The notes under the pieces were generated by a model that was given only the letters and a program-made list of their open reading frames with translations, was not told where the DNA came from and made no database searches. A DNA stretch of 64,000 nt from Roseomonas sp. HF4 (lineage in GTDB: Bacteria > Pseudomonadota > Alphaproteobacteria > Acetobacterales > Acetobacteraceae): assembly GCF_005222755.1 (NCBI RefSeq), contig NZ_STGD01000006.1, positions 186,001 through 250,000 of the forward strand. The letters run 5' to 3'. Shown here in pieces: positions 1 through 7,629 of the stretch. A program made the position numbers and the translations under genes. Within the stretch, counting starts at the first letter, position 1, and each line of letters starts with the position of its first letter.

Positions 1-910
1 TCCGGTATTCCAGCGGCATGTCGTAGTTGCCCCGCACCCGCCGGTTCTCCTCGGAATCCAGCGCCTCCTTGAAGGCGTCATGCAGCGTCCGCACGACCCC
101 CGCATCCATCCCCTTCGGTCCCATCACGCCATAGGGGGAGGTGACGACCATGTCGTAGCCGAGCTCCTTCAGCGTCGGCACCTCGGGGAAGCGCGACGCA
201 CGTTCGGGCGACCAGACCGACAGCAGGCGCATCCGCCCCGCCTCGACCATCGGCGCCCAGGTGGAGGCATCGGCGATGCAGTCGACCTGCCCGCCCAGCA
301 CGGCGGTCACGCCCTCGTTGGCGCCGCGGAAGGGGACGTGGGTGAGTTCCATGCCTTCCTTGGCCGAGAGCTCCTCCATCGCCAGGTGGTTCGTGGTGGC
401 GATGCCGCTGGTCGCGAAGGTGACGCGGCCGGGGTTGCGCTTGGCGTTGTCGATGAAGTCCCGCCAGGTGCGGATGGGGCTGTCGGCGCGCACCGCCACG
501 CCGAACAGCCAGCCGCAGAGGCCGATGATCGGGGTGAAATCCTCGACCGGGTCCCATTGCGCGTTGCGCACCAGGTAGGCGCGGCGGATGACCGAAAGGT
601 GCATCTGCCCGAGCGTGTAGCCGTCCGGCCGCGCTTCCCGCGCCAGGTACGGCGCATGCAGCGTGCCGCCGGCGCCCGGCCGGTTCTCGATCACGATGGG
701 CTGGCCGAGGCGGCGCGTCGCGATTTCCGCCATCGAGCGCAACTGGCTATCCGCGCTGCCGCCCGGCGGCCAGGGGATGATGAAGCGGATCGGCCGGTCG
801 GGGTAGCGACCCTGGGCGCGCGCCAGGCCGGGCGCGGCAAGGGTGGCGACGCCGGCGGCGAGCAGCGCGCGGCGCGGGGCGGACGGGTTCGGGAAATCCC
901 GGTCGGGCAT
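1..910 (-). CDS. Bug/TctC-family tripartite tricarboxylate transporter substrate-binding protein (3' end outside window)
   Basis: Periplasmic binding protein of the Bug family, which captures small carboxylates or other organic acids for TctAB-type or unknown permeases. The start is the ATG at 910-908, with an AGGAGG about ten bases upstream. Residues 1-33 form a twin-arginine-like or Sec signal (APRRALLAAG, then AAPGLARAQ). The mature protein opens with YPDRPIRFIIPWPPGGSAD, the typical Bug strand-loop that contacts the ligand carboxylate. Later family landmarks are IENRPGAGGT, ATSGIATTNHLAMEEL and VPFRGANEG. About 303 codons are visible of a usual 320-330, so only a short C-terminus is missing. 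No TctA or TctB gene is next to it. Ligand cannot be told from sequence. Confidence 0.9.
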   Translation of the reverse strand, partial: MPDRDFPNPSAPRRALLAAGVATLAAPGLARAQGRYPDRPIRFIIPWPPGGSADSQLRSMAEIATRRLGQPIVIENRPGAGGTLHAPYLAREARPDGYTLGQMHLSVIRRAYLVRNAQWDPVEDFTPIIGLCGWLFGVAVRADSPIRTWRDFIDNAKRNPGRVTFATSGIATTNHLAMEELSAKEGMELTHVPFRGANEGVTAVLGGQVDCIADASTWAPMVEAGRMRLLSVWSPERASRFPEVPTLKELGYDMVVTSPYGVMGPKGMDAGVVRTLHDAFKEALDSEENRRVRGNYDMPLEYR

Positions 911-1108
911 CGGTCGTCATCCTCCTGAGGGCGGCGCGTCTGGCGGCGCCTGCCCGGCTGCGCAGCCTGCCCGTGCGCCCGGCGTCCTTCAACCGTTTCC
1001 GCGGGCGCCGGCGCGGACCGGGGCGGAGGCTGCCGCGCGGCGCACCTTGACAGGGGGGGCCGGTTGGTTTTCGTCCGCCCTGCCCAGGTCTCAAGGATTG
1101 CCGCCGCC

Positions 1109-2500
1109 ATGCCCGACAGTTTCGACGTCATCGTGATCGGCGCCGGCCCCGGCGGCTATGTCTGCGCCATCCGCGCGGCGCAGCTCGGCATGAATGTCGC
1201 CTGCGTCGAGATGCGGGAGACGCTGGGCGGCACCTGCCTCAACATCGGCTGCATCCCCTCCAAGGCGCTGCTGCAATCCTCGGAACTGTATGAGGAAGCC
1301 GCGCACAAATTCGCCGACCACGGCATCGGCGTCGGTGGGCTCAGCCTCGACCTCGCGAAGATGCAGGCGCGCAAGGCCGAGGTGGTCGGCGCCAACGTCA
1401 AGGGCGTCGAGTTCCTGTTCAAGAAGAACAAGGTCACCTGGCTGAAGGGCGAGGGGCGGATCACCGCCCCCGGCACCGTGCAGGTCAGCGGCACCGACTA
1501 CGCCGCGAAGCACATCGTCATCGCAACCGGCAGCGAGAGCACGCCGCTCCGCGGCGTCGAGGTCGACGAGACGCGCATCGTCACCTCCACCGGCGCGCTC
1601 GAGCTCGCCGCCGTGCCGAAGCACCTGGTCGTGATCGGCGGCGGCGTCATCGGGCTCGAGATGGGCAGCGTCTGGCGCCGCCTCGGCGCGCAGGTGACGG
1701 TGATCGAGTTCCTCGACGGCATCCTGCCCGGCATGGACGGGGAGGTGCGCAAGCAGTTCGAGCGCATCCTGACGAAGCAGGGGATGACGTTCCGCCTGAA
1801 GTCGAAGGTCACGGGCGCCAGGGTCGACGAGGCCGGCGTGACGCTGGCGGTCGAGCCCGCCGCCGGCGGCGCGGCGGAGGAGATCCGCGCCGATGTCGTG
1901 CTGCTCGCGATCGGGCGGCGCCCGTACCTCGCGGGCCTCGGGCTCGAGGCGGTGAGCGTGGCGCTGGACGAGCGCGGCCGCGTCAGGACCGACGCGCATT
2001 TCGCCACCAGCGTCCCCGGCATCTACGCGATCGGCGACGCCATCGCCGGCCCCATGCTCGCCCACAAGGCCGAGGACGAGGGCTACGCGCTGGCCGAGAT
2101 GCTCTCCGGCCAGAAGCCGCACATCAACTACGATGCCATCCCGGGCGTGGTCTACACGTGGCCCGAGGTCGCCGCGGTGGGCGCGACCGAGGAGCAGCTG
2201 AAGCAGGCCGGCACCGCCTACAAGGTCGGAAAATTTCCCTTCATGGCGAATGGCCGCGCGCGCGCCATGGGCGAGATCGACGGCTTCGTGAAGGTGCTGG
2301 CCGACAAGGCGACCGACCGCGTGCTGGGTGCGCACATCATCGGCCCCGACGCCGGCACGCTGATCGCCGAGATCGCGATGGCGATCGAGTTCGGCGCCTC
2401 GGCCGAGGACATCGCCCGCATCAGCCACGCCCACCCTTCGCTGAACGAGGCGGTGAAGGAGGCGGCGATGGCCGCCTGGAGCAAGCCGCTGCACATCTGA
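1109..2500 (+). CDS. lpd: Dihydrolipoyl dehydrogenase (E3)
   Basis: FAD flavoprotein that reoxidises dihydrolipoamide in 2-oxoacid dehydrogenase complexes or the glycine cleavage system. It has 463 residues, the normal E3 length. The N-terminal FAD motif GAGPGG is at residues 11-16 and the redox-active pair [13 protein letters not shown] gives Cys43 and Cys48. An NAD-binding GGGVIGLE lies near residue 180, a second FAD contact [20 protein letters not shown] near 310, and the C-terminal catalytic [10 protein letters not shown] near 440. The start at 1109 was chosen because the FAD strand begins five residues later and AAGGA lies at 1093-1097; an extension to 1064 would add 15 non-conserved residues. 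No E1/E2 genes are adjacent, so its partner complex is not shown here. Confidence 0.97.
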   Translation: MPDSFDVIVIGAGPGGYVCAIRAAQLGMNVACVEMRETLGGTCLNIGCIPSKALLQSSELYEEAAHKFADHGIGVGGLSLDLAKMQARKAEVVGANVKGVEFLFKKNKVTWLKGEGRITAPGTVQVSGTDYAAKHIVIATGSESTPLRGVEVDETRIVTSTGALELAAVPKHLVVIGGGVIGLEMGSVWRRLGAQVTVIEFLDGILPGMDGEVRKQFERILTKQGMTFRLKSKVTGARVDEAGVTLAVEPAAGGAAEEIRADVVLLAIGRRPYLAGLGLEAVSVALDERGRVRTDAHFATSVPGIYAIGDAIAGPMLAHKAEDEGYALAEMLSGQKPHINYDAIPGVVYTWPEVAAVGATEEQLKQAGTAYKVGKFPFMANGRARAMGEIDGFVKVLADKATDRVLGAHIIGPDAGTLIAEIAMAIEFGASAEDIARISHAHPSLNEAVKEAAMAAWSKPLHI

Positions 2501-2566
2501 CGGACCGTTCCGGACAGCGCCGGCCCGGCGGTTGCAGCGGCGGGCACCGCGGGCCATCTCCGCGCC

Positions 2567-2848
2567 ATGGTCATCCTGCGCCCCTCCCTCACCCGCAAGG
2601 CCACCGGCTGGTCTCTGATCGTGCTCGGCGTCCTCGGCGTCGTGCTGCCCTTCCTGCAGGGCTTCCTGTTCCTGGCCCTGGGCGTCTTCGTGCTGCGCGA
2701 CCAGCACATCTGGGCGGCGCGGCGCTGGGGCTGGGTCGCCGGGCGCTGGCCGCAGCACGTGGCGAAGGTTGAGGAGATGGAGGCCAGCCTCGGCCGCCGG
2801 CTCGCCGGGGCGCGCGAACGCCTCCGTCGCCTGGTCAGCCGCGCCTGA
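2567..2848 (+). CDS. Small two-segment membrane protein, PGPGW-like
   Basis: A 93-residue protein with a hydrophobic hairpin at about residues 13-42 (GWSLIVLGVLGVVLPFLQGF, then LFLALGVFVLRD). A positively charged, helical C-terminal tail follows (HVAKVEEMEASLGRRLAGAR). The layout resembles small PGPGW-type inner-membrane proteins, but the exact motif is not present, so that assignment is tentative. It follows lpd by 66 bases on the same strand and precedes the DUF423 gene by 41 bases. Function unknown. Confidence 0.65.
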   Translation: MVILRPSLTRKATGWSLIVLGVLGVVLPFLQGFLFLALGVFVLRDQHIWAARRWGWVAGRWPQHVAKVEEMEASLGRRLAGARERLRRLVSRA

Positions 2849-2889
2849 CGACCCTGGCCCGCGCGGCGCCGCGGGCGTAAGGCTCCGCC

Positions 2890-3252
2890 ATGCATCGCCT
2901 CTGGCTTTTCCTCGGCGCCGTCGCCGGCCTTCTCGCAGTCGGGCTCTCGGCCTGGGCCGCGCACGGCACGCCCGCCGGCTTCGACGGACTCCAGCGCCGC
3001 GCCATCGACAGCGCGCTGATGATCCAGGGCTGGCATGCCGCCGTGCTGCTCGTGGCCGGGCTGATGGCCGAGCGCGGCCGGCGGATCGCCCACCTGGCCG
3101 GGGCCGCCTTCGCGCTCGGCACCGCCATGTTCTGCGGCGCCGTCTGGTGGGGGAGCCTCGGCGGCGCCTCCCTCGGACCCTTGGCGCCCATGGGCGGGAT
3201 GCTGCTCATGGCGGGCTGGGCGCTGCTCGCGGCCGCGGCCCTGAAGCGGTGA
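2890..3252 (+). CDS. DUF423 (YgdD-type) membrane protein
   Basis: A 120-residue polytopic protein with four predicted transmembrane helices. It carries the DUF423 signature near the N-terminus, GAVAGLLAVGLSAWAAHG, where the Gly and the Ala-His-Gly are the conserved points of the family. The tail LAPMGGMLLMAGWALLAAAA also fits. The stop overlaps the GTG start of the next methyltransferase gene by four bases (GTGA), indicating translational coupling. In E. coli ygdD lies directly beside rlmM (ygdE), so this pairing is conserved over a large distance. The biochemical role of DUF423 proteins is not established. Confidence 0.85.
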   Translation: MHRLWLFLGAVAGLLAVGLSAWAAHGTPAGFDGLQRRAIDSALMIQGWHAAVLLVAGLMAERGRRIAHLAGAAFALGTAMFCGAVWWGSLGGASLGPLAPMGGMLLMAGWALLAAAALKR

Positions 3253-4157
3253 TCCGCAGCGCCTACCTAGCCGCCGAGGGCTTCGAGGCGGACCTGGCCG
3301 AGGACCTCCGCCGCGCCGGGGCACGCCTCGCGGCCTGGCACGGGCGGCTCGCGTTCTCCCCCGACCCGCCGGTGCCCGCGCCTTGGTCGCTCGACACCTG
3401 GACCGACCCGCGCGAGATCGCGGTCCCCTCGGTCAAGGCCGGCGCCGACGCGCTGCGCGCGATCCAGCGCAACTGGGCGCACTACCCGCTGCTGCACCAT
3501 CGCCGGTCCGCCCTGCTGGCCGAACGCCTGCCGCCGGTGAAGGCCCGCCCCCTGGTCTTCCCGGAACCCGCGCCAGCCGGCCATCTCGGCGCCTGGACGC
3601 TGCTCGCGCCGGACCGGATGCTGGCGAGCCCGGCCAAGACCAGCCCCTTCGTGAACGGCGAGGTCCGCTTCGCAGAGGACCGCGAAGGCCCGCCATCCCG
3701 CGCCTACCTGAAGCTGTGGGAGGCGCTGACGCGTGCCGGCCGGCATCCGGGCCCGGGGGAGACCTGCCTCGACCTCGGCGCGTCGCCCGGCGGGTGGACC
3801 TGGGCGCTGGCGCGGCTCGGCGCGCGCGTCACGGCGGTGGACAAGGCGCCGCTCGACCCGGCGGTCGCGGCCATGCCCGGCGTTTCCTGCCGGCAGGAGA
3901 GCGCCTTCGGCCTCGACCCCCGGCAGGAAGTGCCGGTCGACTGGCTGTTCTCGGACATCATCTGCTACCCGGCACGCCTGCTGGCACTGGTGCAGCGCTG
4001 GATGGCGGCGGGGGCGGCGCGGAACTTCGTCTGCACCCTGAAATTCCAGGGCGAGACCGACCACGACACCGCGGCGGACTTTGCGGCGCTGCCGGGGGCG
4101 CAGGTTTTCCATGGGTTCCACAACAAGCACGAGCTGACCTTCGTGCGGTTGGCGTGA
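3249..4157 (+). CDS. rlmM: RlmM-like FtsJ-type 23S rRNA 2'-O-methyltransferase
   Basis: SAM-dependent ribose methyltransferase of 302 residues. E. coli RlmM methylates C2498 of 23S rRNA. The N-terminal half matches the RlmM THUMP-like region. The catalytic Rossmann domain begins near residue 175 with CLDLGASPGGWTWAL (SAM loop), followed by VTAVDKAPLD and DWLFSDIICYP. A lysine in TLKFQGETDHD fits the K-D-K-E type catalytic set. The start is a GTG overlapping the DUF423 stop; the protein from there begins MIRSAYLAAEGFEADL, as expected for the family. E. coli RlmM is longer (about 366 residues), so this is a compact version and the exact target position is inferred. Confidence 0.85.
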   Translation: MIRSAYLAAEGFEADLAEDLRRAGARLAAWHGRLAFSPDPPVPAPWSLDTWTDPREIAVPSVKAGADALRAIQRNWAHYPLLHHRRSALLAERLPPVKARPLVFPEPAPAGHLGAWTLLAPDRMLASPAKTSPFVNGEVRFAEDREGPPSRAYLKLWEALTRAGRHPGPGETCLDLGASPGGWTWALARLGARVTAVDKAPLDPAVAAMPGVSCRQESAFGLDPRQEVPVDWLFSDIICYPARLLALVQRWMAAGAARNFVCTLKFQGETDHDTAADFAALPGAQVFHGFHNKHELTFVRLA

Positions 4158-4258
4158 GGCGGGGGGAGAAGGGAACTTCTCCCCCCGCACCGTCCAGGAC
4201 CGGCGCCAAGTGCCAGAGAAGGGAGGGGGCTCGAGGGAGGTTCCCCTCCCCCGACCTG
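4158..4258 (+). repeat. Dispersed repeat A, copy 1 (short form)
   Basis: Begins directly after the rlmM stop. It opens with a hairpin GGGGGAGAAG-GGAA-CTTCTCCCCC and ends with a second one around GGGAGGTTCCCCTCCC, with GGCGCCAAGTGCCA between them. The same order occurs at 27896, 38786, 44213 and, inverted, 48870. This copy lacks about 30 bases of the middle (the ACCTTCTTTG..TTTGGCGCC segment) found in the other copies. It is non-coding and may act as a terminator or 3' mRNA-stability structure. Confidence 0.85.
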
Positions 4259-4347
4259 CATCTGGCACGCCGCCTGCAACGCCTCCTCCGCGCCAGGACG
4301 GCGCCGCCCGGAGGATCCGGGCGCCTCGCACGACGGAGGTCGCAGCC

Positions 4348-4647
4348 ATGCAGGTCATCCCGGACAGGTCCCTCACCGCCCCCCAGGCCATCCGCGAGTT
4401 CCGCATGCAGAGCAGGCACGATGCCGCTCGGCTCCAGGCTGCCGGCGGCGGACAGGACTTCGCCGCCACGCTGCAAGGATTGCAGCAGCGCCCCGCCAAC
4501 ATGGCCGGGCCCGGGACACCCACGGGCAATACGCTCGCGCACCTGCTCCAGCGGCTGGACACCGACCAGGATGGACGGATCACGCCGCTGGAGCTCGGGG
4601 CTTCTTCCCCCACCCAGCAGCCTCCTGCGGCAGCGCGCATCGGCTGA
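4348..4647 (+). CDS. Small EF-hand protein
   Basis: A 99-residue protein with one canonical EF-hand loop at residues 71-82 (DTDQDGRITPLE): Asp71, Asp73, Asp75, Gly76, Ile78 and Glu82 are all in register for calcium binding. The upstream part is low-complexity and Gln/Ala-rich (LQGLQQRP), with no obvious signal peptide. The ATG at 4348 is preceded by GGAGGT at 4335-4340 (seven-base spacing). A longer reading to 4210 would run back into repeat A and is rejected. A single EF-hand usually dimerises or pairs with a degenerate one; no second loop is evident. Function unknown. Confidence 0.75.
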   Translation: MQVIPDRSLTAPQAIREFRMQSRHDAARLQAAGGGQDFAATLQGLQQRPANMAGPGTPTGNTLAHLLQRLDTDQDGRITPLELGASSPTQQPPAAARIG

Positions 4648-4699
4648 TCCGCGCCGCGGGGGTTCCGCCGCGCACCGCCGCGCCCTACCTTCCCGGGAC

Positions 4700-5572
4700 A
4701 TGGATGCGACCCCGCCTGCCCAGGGCATGCTGGCCGGCCGCGCGGGCGCCGGGCGCGTGGCCCGCCGCTTCCTGGCCGGGGCGATGTCCGACCGCGTCGC
4801 GCTCACCTCGGCGGGCTGCGCCTTCTACGCCATGCTCGCGCTGTTCCCCTCGATCTTCCTGCTGGTGCTGGTCTACGGCCTGGCCTTCGATGCCGCCTCG
4901 GTCGAACCGCAGCTCGAGGTGCTGGGGGAACTGGTGCCCGAGGAGACCTTCGCGCTGATCTCGGACCGGCTGAAGGAGCTGGTCGCTCACCCCAAGCCCC
5001 GGCTGGAATGGGGCGCGATCCTGTCGGGCGGCATCGCGCTGTGGTCGGCCTCGGCCGGGACGCGGGCGATGATCCGCGCACTCAACATGTCGCATGGCGA
5101 GCCCGAGACGCGGCACTTCCTGCACTTCCACCTGCTGGCGCTCGGCATCACGCTGTCGATCACGCTGGCGGCGACGCTCGCCATCGCCTCGCTGGTCGCG
5201 CTGCCGGGGGTGGTCGCGCTGTTCGGCCTGCCGGCGCCGCAGGCCTGGGCGCTGCGCGGCATGTCCATGGGCGCGCTGCTGCTGCTGGTCTTCTTGGGCC
5301 TCGTGGTGCTGTATCGGCTCGGGCCCTCGGGGCGGCATCCGGGGCTGCTCTGGACCCTGCCGGGGGCATTTGTGGCCACGCTGCTCTGGGCGGCGGCGTC
5401 CGCGGCCTTCTCGCTCTATGTGTCGCACTTCGCGGGCTACGACCTGATGTATGGGCCGCTCGGCGCCACGGTCGGCCTGCTGATGTGGTTCTGGGTCAGC
5501 GTCTACGTCGTGCTGCTGGGATCGGAGCTGAACGTCGCGCTGATGCGGGGGGCCGCCTCGACGGACGGCTGA
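4700..5572 (+). CDS. YihY/BrkB-family inner membrane protein
   Basis: A 290-residue polytopic membrane protein. The N-terminal RVALTSAGCAFYAMLALFP matches the conserved YihY opening (helix 1 with the AxxFYxxLALFP pattern). The middle LWSASAGTRAMIRALN and the C-terminal YGPLGATVGLLMWFWVSVYV followed by LLGSELN are the strongest family signatures. Six transmembrane segments can be counted. The family was once annotated as RNase BN, which is wrong for these membrane proteins; their transport or envelope function is unproven. It stands 52 bases after the EF-hand gene and 34 before the next, so it may be part of a loose transcription unit. Confidence 0.92.
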   Translation: MDATPPAQGMLAGRAGAGRVARRFLAGAMSDRVALTSAGCAFYAMLALFPSIFLLVLVYGLAFDAASVEPQLEVLGELVPEETFALISDRLKELVAHPKPRLEWGAILSGGIALWSASAGTRAMIRALNMSHGEPETRHFLHFHLLALGITLSITLAATLAIASLVALPGVVALFGLPAPQAWALRGMSMGALLLLVFLGLVVLYRLGPSGRHPGLLWTLPGAFVATLLWAAASAAFSLYVSHFAGYDLMYGPLGATVGLLMWFWVSVYVVLLGSELNVALMRGAASTDG

Positions 5573-5606
5573 GGCGCGGGCAGGATCGCGGGCGGAGGAG
5601 ACGCCC

Positions 5607-6695
5607 ATGCCGATGCCGGTCATCCGCGAGGTCCGCGTGCGCGCGGTCGACGCGCCGCTCGACCCGCCGCTGCGCAACAGCCTCAACACCATCGGGCGCG
5701 CGCCGCTCGTGGTGGTCGACATCGCGACAACCGACGGCGTGGCGGGGACCGCCTATGTCTTCCCCTACACGCCCGCGGCGCTCGGCCCGACGGCCGCGCT
5801 GGCGCGCAGCCTGGGCGCGGGCCTGGTCGGCCGGCCGCTGGCGCCCGCGACGCTCTGGCGGGAGGCGCAGGACGCCGGCCGGCTGCTCGGCACCGAGGGG
5901 CTGGTGCAGATCGCGCTCGCCGCGCTCGACATGGCGGCCTGGGACGCGCTGGCGATGCGCGCGGGCCTGCCGCTCTGCGTCCTGCTCGGCGCGGAGCCGC
6001 GGCCGGTGCCGATCTATGCCTCGCTCCGCGGCTGGGGGGCCGCGATGCTGGCCGAGGAGGCGGGGCGCGCCGTCACCACGCTCGGTGCCCGCGCGGTGAA
6101 GTTCAAGGTGGGGCAGGCGCGGCTGGAGGACGACCTCGACACCGTGCGCGCCGTCCGCGCCGCCGTCGGGCCGGACGTCGCGATCATGGTCGACTACAAT
6201 CAGGCGCTGAGCCTAACCGAGGCCGAGCGCCGCGGCCGCGCGCTCGAGGCGCTGGACGTCCGGTGGCTCGAGGAACCGCTGCCCGTGCAGGACGATGCGG
6301 GGCTGGCGGAACTCGCGCGCCGCCTGGCGCTGCCGATCCAGGGCGGCGAGAACTGGTGGGGGCCGGCCGCGATGCACAAGGCGCTGATGGCGGGCGCGGT
6401 CGACCTCTGCATGCCGGATGCGATGAAGATCGGCGGCGTGACGGGCTGGATGCGCGCCGCCGCCATGGCCGCGGCGCATCGCGTGCCGATGTCGTCGCAC
6501 CTGTTCGTCGAAGCCAGCGTCCACCTGCTGAACGCGACGCCGACGGCGCACCTGCTGGAGCACCTCGACATCGCGGCGCCGCTGCTGGCCGAGCCCATCG
6601 CGGTGAAGGACGGGATGGCGCTGGTGCCGGACCGGCCGGGCATGGGTATCCTGTGGGATGAGGCGGCGCTCGCGGCGCATGCCGCGGATGTGTGA
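5607..6695 (+). CDS. Mandelate racemase/muconate lactonizing enzyme family protein (enolase superfamily)
   Basis: A 362-residue enolase-superfamily enzyme, which abstracts an alpha proton from a carboxylate substrate with Mg2+ stabilising the enolate. The capping domain is residues 1-130. In the barrel, KFK supplies Lys165 and Lys167, the metal ligands are Asp196 (VDYNQ), Glu222 (EEP) and Glu248 (GGEN), and His298 lies in MSSHLF. The Lys-x-Lys plus His pattern is that of the mandelate racemase subgroup. GGAGGAG lies seven bases before the ATG; a second ATG two codons later is possible. The next gene, a D-2-hydroxyacid dehydrogenase, starts 13 bases downstream, suggesting one 2-hydroxy-acid pathway. 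The substrate cannot be told from the sequence. Confidence 0.92.
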   Translation: MPMPVIREVRVRAVDAPLDPPLRNSLNTIGRAPLVVVDIATTDGVAGTAYVFPYTPAALGPTAALARSLGAGLVGRPLAPATLWREAQDAGRLLGTEGLVQIALAALDMAAWDALAMRAGLPLCVLLGAEPRPVPIYASLRGWGAAMLAEEAGRAVTTLGARAVKFKVGQARLEDDLDTVRAVRAAVGPDVAIMVDYNQALSLTEAERRGRALEALDVRWLEEPLPVQDDAGLAELARRLALPIQGGENWWGPAAMHKALMAGAVDLCMPDAMKIGGVTGWMRAAAMAAAHRVPMSSHLFVEASVHLLNATPTAHLLEHLDIAAPLLAEPIAVKDGMALVPDRPGMGILWDEAALAAHAADV

Positions 6696-6708
6696 GGGGA
6701 AGACCGGA

Positions 6709-7629
6709 ATGCGCGCAGCCTTCGTCGATGCCAACGCCTCCCTCGCCGAGGTGATGCGCCGCCTGCACCGGCCGGGCGACCTGCCGGTCGCGATCCACGA
6801 GGACCCCGACATCACCCCCGACGCGCTGCCCGCGCTGCTGGCCGGCGTCGAGATCGCCATCGACGACCACACCCATTTCCCGGTCGAGGTCGTGAAGCGC
6901 TGCCCCGACCTGAAGCACATCGTCTTCCTCGGCACCGGCGCGCGGTCCTACATGGACCCCGAGGCGCTGGAAGCGGAGTGCGGCGTCCGCGTCCACATCA
7001 TCAAGGGCTACGGCGACACCGCGGTGGCCGAGATGGCCTTCGCCCTGATGTGGGCGGCGGCCCGCGGCATCGGGGCCATGCACCACGGCATCACGGGCGG
7101 CGGCTGGCCACGCACGGACGGGATGCAGCTGACGGGCAAGACCGCGGGCATCGTCGGCTTCGGCGGCATCGGGGCCGAGATGGCGCGGCTCTGCGCCGGC
7201 GCGGGCATGAAGGTGCTGGCCTGGAACCGGACGCCGAAGGCGCATCCGGGCGTGACCTTCACCGACCTCGACACGCTGCTGGCCGAAAGCCACGTCGTCA
7301 GCCTGCACCTGCTGCTGAACGACGAGACGCGCGGGTTCCTGAACGCGGAACGCCTCGCGAAGATACGTCCCGGCGCGCTGTTCGTGAACACGGCCCGCGG
7401 CGCCATCGTGGACGAGGCCGCGCTGACCGAGGCGCTGCGGTCGGGCCGCATCGGCGCCGCCGGCCTCGACGTGTTCGTCGAGGAACCGCTGCCCGCGGGC
7501 CATCCGCTCGCCGCGCTGCCGAACGTCACGCTGACCTCCCATTCCGCCTTCCGCACGCCGGAGGCGACGGACAACCTGATCGAGGCCTCGCTCGAACACT
7601 GCCGGCGGATCCTGGCGACCGGCGCGTGA
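6709..7629 (+). CDS. D-2-hydroxyacid dehydrogenase family oxidoreductase
   Basis: NAD(P)-dependent reductase of 2-oxo acids to D-2-hydroxy acids, 306 residues. The nucleotide-binding domain has GIVGFGGIGAEMA (GxGxxG). The catalytic set is complete: Arg230 in VNTARGAIVDE, Glu259 in GLDVFVEEPLP and His278 in LTSHSAFRTPE. The start at 6709 follows a purine-rich GAGGGGAAG. Its TGA overlaps the GTG of the following phosphoesterase gene (GTGA), so the two are translationally coupled. The upstream enolase-superfamily enzyme suggests shared metabolism of a hydroxy acid or sugar acid. Confidence 0.93.
   Translation: MRAAFVDANASLAEVMRRLHRPGDLPVAIHEDPDITPDALPALLAGVEIAIDDHTHFPVEVVKRCPDLKHIVFLGTGARSYMDPEALEAECGVRVHIIKGYGDTAVAEMAFALMWAAARGIGAMHHGITGGGWPRTDGMQLTGKTAGIVGFGGIGAEMARLCAGAGMKVLAWNRTPKAHPGVTFTDLDTLLAESHVVSLHLLLNDETRGFLNAERLAKIRPGALFVNTARGAIVDEAALTEALRSGRIGAAGLDVFVEEPLPAGHPLAALPNVTLTSHSAFRTPEATDNLIEASLEHCRRILATGA

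Noticed and set aside
1091-2758. A 555-codon open frame on the minus strand opposite lpd
   Set aside because: It is antisense to a clear lpd gene and its product is His/Asp/Arg-rich with no motif; long antisense frames are expected at this GC content.
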